In this document: positions 57,319 to 64,000 of the stretch, piece after piece
Position numbering within the stretch: position 1 is the stretch's first letter
How the letters are laid out: the number at the start of each line of letters is the position of its first letter
Source of the DNA: Salvia splendens
Taxonomy: Eukaryota; Streptophyta; Magnoliopsida; Lamiales; Lamiaceae
Direction: 5' to 3'
Length of the DNA stretch: 64,000 nucleotides
NCBI RefSeq assembly: GCF_004379255.2
Contig: NC_056034.1
Span: forward strand, 2,501-66,500
Notes under the pieces: model-generated
Databases searched by the model: none
What the model saw: only the letters and a program-made list of their open reading frames with translations
Told to the model about the DNA's origin: nothing
Made by a program: the position numbers and the translations under genes

Positions 57319-58965
57319 TTGGAAGTTCGCCTATTCCTCTGATTTCACTGAGTAGCCTCATAGTAAGAGATAAATCTGCTCCGGTTCCTCGAAGCACAAT
57401 CTCAACTACAAACCTTAGCATACATTGGTTCTCCAGTTAATCAATTCTTGATAGTTCTTTCTGCTATTAGAGTTGGAGTTCCTAACATCTTATCTTTGCA
57501 TAAATTTAGATACTATATAAATTTTATGATGTAGTATAACTGAATACTTCGTACTATGAGTTTATTCTGTTTCTCTTGAATTTGTTAGGATTTTTTGGAT
57601 AACGAGCCTCAGTTTTTTTAACTAGAAACGGATGTTTACGTTGATAAAATGTTTGGAACAATTGCCCCTTTGAGATTAAATTAAATGATTAGATTATGAG
57701 GCCACATCACATGTTTTAAATGTGTGCTCTCTGGTTAGACGCATCATTTTCAATGAATCAGCAATGGGGAATAGGTGGCCCCCCGGGGGCACGAGACCAT
57801 GGCAATACCCGATGCAGGTGAGTTGGTGGGACGGGCGTCGCATGAGCAAGCAAAGGGGTGTGTGTTGTCTTGCCACACGCCCTCCTCTCGGCCACCAATC
57901 AGCATCCATCATATGACCATTTGCTTGCCGATTTCAAATTATAGTCCCTCCTCATAAGAATATGCACTTTGTATTGCACACGAGTTTTAGTGTACAATTA
58001 ATAAAGTAAGAGAGAGATAAAAAGAAAAAATAATTAAAATATTATTAGTGAAGAATGAGTTCCGCCTTAATTGAAATTAAAGAGTTTTTAAAATTAGAAA
58101 GTGTATATTTTTGTAGGACGAACTAAAAATAAAAGATTACATATGTTTGTAAGAATGGAGGAGTATTAAAAGATTTTTAATTATAAATGATATAAAACGA
58201 CTTCAAACTACCTCATATTGGAGTGTAAACTTAATTATTTTGAAAGGTTGAAGGTTTCTTTCACGAAATAATAATGCTATCTAGCATGATATATTTGGCG
58301 ATAGAGCTGGAGTGGAACAAAATAAGAGTATATCTTTAGTTATAATTTATAATAAAGTTAATAGTCAGTTAAATCATAAAATCTAATTAATTTTTTGTCA
58401 ATTTAATTAAATCATAAAATCTAAACCCTAAAATGTACGATAATCTTTGAAATTAGAATATTAAGTTTCAATTTTTTTAACTATCTCATCTCAGCATAAT
58501 TCAAAATGACATACTAGTATTTCTCTAAAACAAATATTTATTTCTTCTTATTTCTTCTTATTTCTTCTTATTTCATGGTAACAATGTGGTACTCCTATTT
58601 AACATCATTAAAAGACGTCGATGGGATAAATGCGAAAATCGATAGTACTACTAGTTTAGCGAGATTTCAGAGGTGAGAAAAAAAAACAAAAAATAATAAA
58701 GCGTGTCAAAAATACGAAGTCCGAACCGCCCCTCTGGCCGCTGGCCCACCGCCACCTCTCTCTCATCATCTCTGTATCTGAATCAAATTGCCTCGACCGA
58801 CAACGCGTTTGAAGGAGAGAATTTAGAAATTCACCCCTCTCAAAATTTCGTTGCATCCTCAAATCAATTCCTCCATCATCTCTGCGTTGATCCTCACATC
58901 AATCGTTTCCACAATCTCTTCATTCCTTTTGCTGCCTTCAAATCCGATTTCAATTTTGGGAAATA
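57319..58965. other. Intergenic region before the auxilin-like gene
   Basis: Contains a MITE (57944-58163), a decamer repeat (TTATTTCTTC, about 58540-58575) and, from about 58700, the CT-rich probable 5' UTR of the downstream gene. A GC-richer block at 57720-57915 has no recognisable coding content. Confidence 0.5.
57944..58163. mobile_element. Stowaway-type MITE
   Basis: The ends GTCCCTCCTCATAAGAATAT and TTTGTAAGAATGGAGGAG are inverted and flanked by TA (57942-57943, 58164-58165). The interior is related to the copy at 1431-1652. Confidence 0.65.
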
Positions 58966-61900
58966 ATGGACGAATTTGGGGTTTTGGTTGAGAGCATCGG
59001 TTTCAGAGCGCAGGGGAAATCAGCGCCCATGGCTAAATTGAAGCCAAAGCATAAACCACAATCCGCACCTCATAGCCATACCCCCGCGGCACCGTCGTCG
59101 ATCGGCGATCCTTATTCTCTACCTGTTGATCAGCTCGACGGGATTTTCAGATCCAATGCTCCACAATCCCGTAAATTCTTTGTTGATGATGATATTTTCG
59201 GTGGTGGTAGTTCGAACTCTCAGCAATTTGGGGGAGTTGATTTGGAAACTGTGCTTTCTGGCTCGAATGCTCGGAGTAATTATAGTACTAACTCGAAGAG
59301 TCCTATAGGTTTTGACGGTTTTGATGATTTTTCGGCGTATAAGCCGAAGCCTGTAGGTAATGTCGATGATCTGTTAGGGAATTTAGAGCTGAATTCGAAA
59401 ACGAAGCTGGAGAAAAAGGGGTCTGGATTGGAGGATTTGATGCCGGCATTAGGAGGAGAAAGCGCTACAATTAGGTACTGTGTTTAATCATTTGGTGATT
59501 GCTTACATTTTTTGTCGATGCGGAATTCAATGAGTCCGCGTATATGATTTAAAATTACTGAATTATGATGTTTACTCGTACTAGTTTACTGCAGTTGTAA
59601 ATGACTGAGAATATAGTGGTAGCTTGTTTGGAATTGTAATTATCTTTGCTTTGTGTTCTGAGCTATGGTTCTTGGTTTTAAGGGATGGGTAGCAACTAAT
59701 CGATGGAATGGCATTGAGTGATATTAGTCCGAGTTCTGTTGCGTTTTATTTTCTTTTTGTTGCTGTTTATATTTTAAAATTTGTCTTATGTGGTGTTATC
59801 TTTAATAGAGTATTCTCGGAGACAAAATCCTTTCCTGCACCAAATGTTCATCAATCTAAGTCGAGCTCATCCTTGATTGATGACCCTTTCTTAGTCTTTG
59901 AATCGGCACCCTCTTGGCCATTTGATGGGCCGTCTAACCAAGACAAAGGAAAAGGTTCAGTACAATCACCTATTGATGACTTAGATGATTTCCTCAGCGG
60001 TGGGTCCAAATCAAAAGTTGCACCTGATAACAAGCCAATGTCGGATGCAAGTATGAAGGGGTTCGGGAATACCAGTTATGTGGATGATATTTTTGGTGGT
60101 AGTGACCCTGTGCAGCAAAATAATACCTCAAGATCAAGCTCTATGACTCAGGTCGATTCTAACTTCATCTCAGCTGAATATTGGAATGATGTTTGAGTCA
60201 AGTTTTTATTGATTTAGTATTTTCCATCTAGAATTCCTTCTTTGACGACTTTTTCCATGAAGACAAGAAGCCTGAAGTGAAGCGAGCTCCTCCACAGCCC
60301 AAAGTCAACGCTAAAGAGGCCTTCCCTGCTAAAAATACTGGCAACGATTTTACTTCACTTTTTGGAGGTACTTATCCAGACAATGCAATAATCTTTTAGA
60401 ATGTGTCTCCTCATATTTGAGGTGCACTACACACACACACATACACAATTCTTAAAAGAGTGAAGTTATCTTCAAAAACCTTAAGTTGTCTGCAAGGAGT
60501 ATCAATAATATTTTAAATTTCCAGCATGCTGCTTCATCTCTAAGTAAATTGCTTTCATAGTCTTGGGAATGGAAATATTTTTAATATATCAGGGCATTTG
60601 GATCTTTATGAGGGTCTTTGTTTATATGCATAAATACCTGATGATGAGTGTTTTATGGCTCAACTTTGAATTAGTTACTGGATGAACTCAATTGTGTGAA
60701 AAACGTTCAATGTCTGGCTACTAATTAAAAAAGTTATGTTAATTATGACCCCCATTTATTTACATTTACTTAATTTATGGCTAGTGTGAAACAATTGGGA
60801 ATCAATCGGCATAAACTAACTCACTTTATTTATCACATCTTTACCAAAATATTCTGTTTTATAAGGTATTTGATGTGTGTCTTCACTTGTTACTTGCCTG
60901 CTCGGACACTTACAGATATTACAACTTCAACTGAGGAGTTTTACGAAATTGATGGGGAACCTGAAGATAGACGAAGAGCTAGGCTAAAGCGTCATATGAG
61001 GACAAATGAACGCATGGTATGTTAGTATTAGCTAAATTTAATGCTACATGGTGCAAATTTTCTCTTGATTGTTTTATATTCATATTCTAAAGGGGCTACC
61101 ATGCATTAGAAAGTTATCATAAGATGGCATTCTGTGTACCTCTGAAATGGAAGAGGTTACAAGAAATGCATCATTTGTAGTGAAGTCTTGAATAAAAGAT
61201 TCCCTCGATAATTGGGACTTCCTGAAAATGTTCTAGACTAATATTTCATTAGTTATATCCAGTAAATCGTGTAACATACTCACCTGTCACGTAAATATTA
61301 ATGGTAATGGAATATAGTTTCCGTTGTACCATTTCTTAATTCTTCCGCCAAGGGTAATTTGAGCATGCCTAGTCTTGCATTTACAGATTGTAATTAGGAT
61401 TTATGAATATGTTGTCTTTAGACCCTTCGTAGTTCACGCAGTACTTGATGAAATAGGAGTGAAGTGTGGTTCTTAAATTTTTGTGGTGTGTATAATTTGT
61501 ATACATATTTGGATTTTAAGTTTTGTTTGTTTCTGTTTGCAGGCTGAAGCACTCGCTGAAAAGAATCAGCGTGATCTTGAGAGTCAGTTTGAGCAGGAAG
61601 AGAAACGTGTAAGAATATTTGACTTTGTTAATACTGATTTGTAATGATAATTCACTAGCACTAATTACCTGACATATGGTCAAGTTGTATGGATACACAT
61701 TGTTACATAAAATTCTGCCTAACTTCCAAGGTGTTGAAACTTAACAGATAGACTTGGGTGATTTTTTTATATGGAAATTGAAAACTAGGACAATCACCAT
61801 CTTAGGTTCTTTAAATAACCTTGCTCCTAATCTGTAACTCTTTATTTCAGAGGATTGCAGAAGTGTTGGAGTATGACATAAAGCGTTGGGCTGCTGGAAA

Positions 61901-62574
61901 AGAAGGCAATATACGAGCATTGCTGTCATCACTAGAGCAGGTCGATTTCTGTAGTAGTATAAGGTTTTCTGCCTTCGTTTATATTGACAACTGCTAGGTC
62001 TAGGATATATGAACCAATCTCATCAGCTTTTGGAATGTGTGTTATCATAATCATACTTTAAACGTCTGGATTGCCTTTGGCTGCTGCGAAACAATCATTT
62101 CAATTTTCTCCTTGACATGTGAATTTGAGATTTGGCTTGAATACTTGACTGTTGAAGTGCATCCTACTGCAAGCATCGATTCTACCCTGACCTGTAAACT
62201 TCTTTGTCCATCAATAATCTCATATGGAATATCTTGCAGATTTTGTGGCCCGAGAGTGGCTGGCGTTCAGTATCTTTGACAGATATGATCACTTCCAATT
62301 CAGTGAAGAAGGTCTACAAGAAGGCCACCCTATACGTCCATCCAGACAAAGTTCAACAAAAAGGAGCAAATCTCCAACAAAAATATATCGCTGAGAAGGT
62401 TTTTGATATTCTAAAGGTAAACCTCACGAGCATGGTTTCCATGCCGTGCTTAGAAACTTATCCTTTCTGAAAAGGTGCATAAACCTTTTTCTGATATATG
62501 TTTAATCATCATCCATGAAAATTTTCTCTATATAGGAAGCTTGGAACAAATTTAGTGCGGATGAACTGCGATAA
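58966..62574 (+). CDS. Auxilin-like J-domain protein (clathrin uncoating co-chaperone)
   Basis: Predicted cytosolic partner of Hsc70 in removing clathrin coats from vesicles. Eight exons (58966-59474, 59809-60151, 60232-60367, 60916-61016, 61543-61608, 61851-61940, 62240-62416, 62536-62574) make 486 residues. It starts [20 protein letters not shown], typical of plant auxilin-related proteins. The N-terminal half is disordered with acidic-aromatic motifs ([32 protein letters not shown]) of the type that bind clathrin and adaptors. A charged helical segment (about 325-420, [18 protein letters not shown]) precedes the C-terminal J domain ([28 protein letters not shown] with the HPD tripeptide, [12 protein letters not shown]). 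No PTEN-like domain is present, as in plant members. Exon 2 must end at 60151, since reading on meets a stop. Identity is secure; the exact paralogue is not. Confidence 0.92.
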
Positions 62575-63517
62575 TTTCATACAGACGAATATTTCCTCAA
62601 GCTCTCATGTTCAAAGCTGCTTTTGTCGGGCGGGGAGGGATCAGATAGATGTATTATGACTTTAAAAAATCACAGAGATGCTTGGTGAAATCAATAATCC
62701 ATGATTCAAGAGGATGCAAATTTGTATAATTTTCCGTTTGTAATGGTATTCTACTCATTCAAATGATATATTGTGCAGGATTTGCTTTATTGTTTAATTC
62801 TTTGTAGACAGTTATCATTAAATTAAGCAAATTCGTAGGCGCCATAATAATACTATATTACAGTACATCCATCTATTACTAATAGTCTTGGTAGTTGATT
62901 ATACGAGTATGAATGCAAAGTTTGTCAAAAAGAAGAGAATTTTTATAAAAATTAAAAATGATTAACAATTTGGTGAGTACAATGAAACTTTCTTTTTGGT
63001 CATAATGCCTCTTTATGTTAGTAGTAATTAATTGTAGACGAGTAAATGCTTGTCTTTGATTTTTAACAATTTTATTGTCATCGTGAGTTTAGCAAACAAA
63101 TTGGGCGTGACATATTTATTCATCAAGGTGCGTTGCTAGTATTTCTTTTCATCTTGCAAACAAACAATAGATTTAGTAATTACCCAACATACTTTTTTCC
63201 TTCTCGGGATAATATATTGGTAATTGGTTAAGATCCTAAAAATATGTTTAGGCAAAGAAAATCCAAAAAAATTAAGCTTAAATAGAAAATAAACTAAAAG
63301 GAAGCCTTAATTGGTACAATGAAATAAACTACTAGAAAGTAAATAAACAAGTTAAATACTTTAGGAAACTAATTTATAGAAGGAAATGAATGAAATCAAA
63401 AGTAATTAATTTGTAGGAAACTAATTTATACAAGGAAACTAATCAATCTACGTACTCTTCTTATGTAAGTTCTTTGATTTATTCTCCAACTTGTCATTAT
63501 TTCATGCAAAAAAACAA
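62575..63517. other. Intergenic AT-rich DNA
   Basis: The 3' UTR of the auxilin-like gene probably occupies the first 250 bp. The rest is AT-rich with no gene or clear repeat. Confidence 0.5.
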
Positions 63518-63718
63518 CTCCATCATTCCCACAAAAATATGGACACGAGAATTTATATAGAATTGGTAAAATAAGAGACAGCTAAAAATAAAAAATGATT
63601 ATAGTATTGTTAGTGGATAATGAGGCCCAAAGAAAAAGAAGTTACGAAAAATATAAGGGGATATTTTTATGGGACATCCCAAATGGAAAATGTCCTTATT
63701 TTTATGGGACGGATGGAG
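63518..63718. mobile_element. Stowaway-type MITE
   Basis: The ends CTCCATCATTCCCACAAAAA and TTTTTATGGGACGGATGGAG are inverted. TA follows the right end, while the left flank is altered. It lies just upstream of the ALMT remnant. Confidence 0.65.
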
Positions 63719-63780
63719 TATAGTACTCTCTCGATATCGATTGTAGTACTACTCTCTCAATAGTAATACTAGCTTGTGTT

Positions 63781-64000
63781 GCTGGATATTGAGATTGAGA
63801 GAGTAGGCATTTTTGTGAAGATCAAAGCAGTGATTGTAGGGTTTGCTGAGGTAGCTAGAAAGATTGCTAGAGATGATCCCAGGAATCTCATCCACTCATT
63901 CAAAGTTGGTGTTGCCCTAACCTTGGTCTCCTTGCTATACTACTTGCACCCTTCCTACACCACCTTTTTCCGACTATGCAATATGGGCCATCATAACCGT
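63781..64000 (+). pseudogene. ALMT: ALMT-type anion channel, 5' part only, start lost and frame broken; runs off the window
   Basis: The frame reads [16 protein letters not shown], then [20 protein letters not shown] and [17 protein letters not shown], matching the N-terminal region and first membrane helix of aluminium-activated malate transporters (plant vacuolar or plasma-membrane anion channels). No ATG occurs in this frame after the upstream stop TAG; the position expected for the start reads ATT (GATATTGAGATTGAG). After a T5 run (63965-63969) the family motif [11 protein letters not shown] continues in the +1 frame, so one base appears extra. Either this is a pseudogene or the sequence has an error plus an unseen first exon. 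The rest lies beyond the window. Confidence 0.75.

Noticed and set aside
58100..62574. Large auxilin fused to other domains (as in long plant paralogues)
   Set aside because: Upstream DNA is a MITE and a CT-rich leader without further exons; the 486-residue form is complete from MDEFG to the J domain.

Overview
This is a nuclear plant DNA window. Genes are split by many GT-AG introns, intergenic DNA is AT-rich, plant-type transposons are dense (Stowaway, Harbinger, hAT, Mutator and Copia elements), and every recognisable gene has a flowering-plant counterpart. The species cannot be fixed from sequence alone; a eudicot, perhaps an asterid, fits best.

Layout. 71-1861: a decayed PIF/Harbinger element with an ORF1 remnant. 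3299-15523 (-): a very large Sen1/senataxin-type helicase gene of roughly 20 exons. 16951-20807 (-): a PQBP1-like splicing factor with two WW domains. 21613-26891: a young, nearly intact Copia (Tork/Tnt1-like) retrotransposon on the minus strand. 27217-33260: a transposon cluster holding a small hAT element with a tRNA-like core, a Harbinger relic carrying a SINE, and a Harbinger element whose full-length transposase is split by an hAT insertion. 33466-35911 (+): eIF3i. 36442-44063 (-): ubinuclein, a subunit of the HIRA histone chaperone complex. 44418-52250: two Mutator-like elements; the larger is nested in a hairpin repeat and its transposase is split by a solo LTR. 55339-57318 (+): KRTCAP2/KCP2, an oligosaccharyltransferase-associated membrane protein. 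58966-62574 (+): an auxilin-like J-domain protein. 63781-64000 (+): the broken start of an ALMT-type anion channel gene, running off the window.

The six complete genes are housekeeping genes for transcription termination, splicing, translation initiation, chromatin assembly, N-glycosylation and clathrin uncoating. They do not form a pathway or cluster. Most of the space between them is transposon. I found no operon, CRISPR array, rRNA gene, true tRNA gene or clearly new biological system. The most informative signals are datable nested insertions that restore clean reading frames when removed conceptually, a duplicated SUMO-interaction-like motif in the helicase, and single-base frame breaks in ubinuclein and the ALMT remnant. 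Exon limits were set by eye from GT-AG signals and protein continuity and may be off by a few bases, most of all in the helicase.
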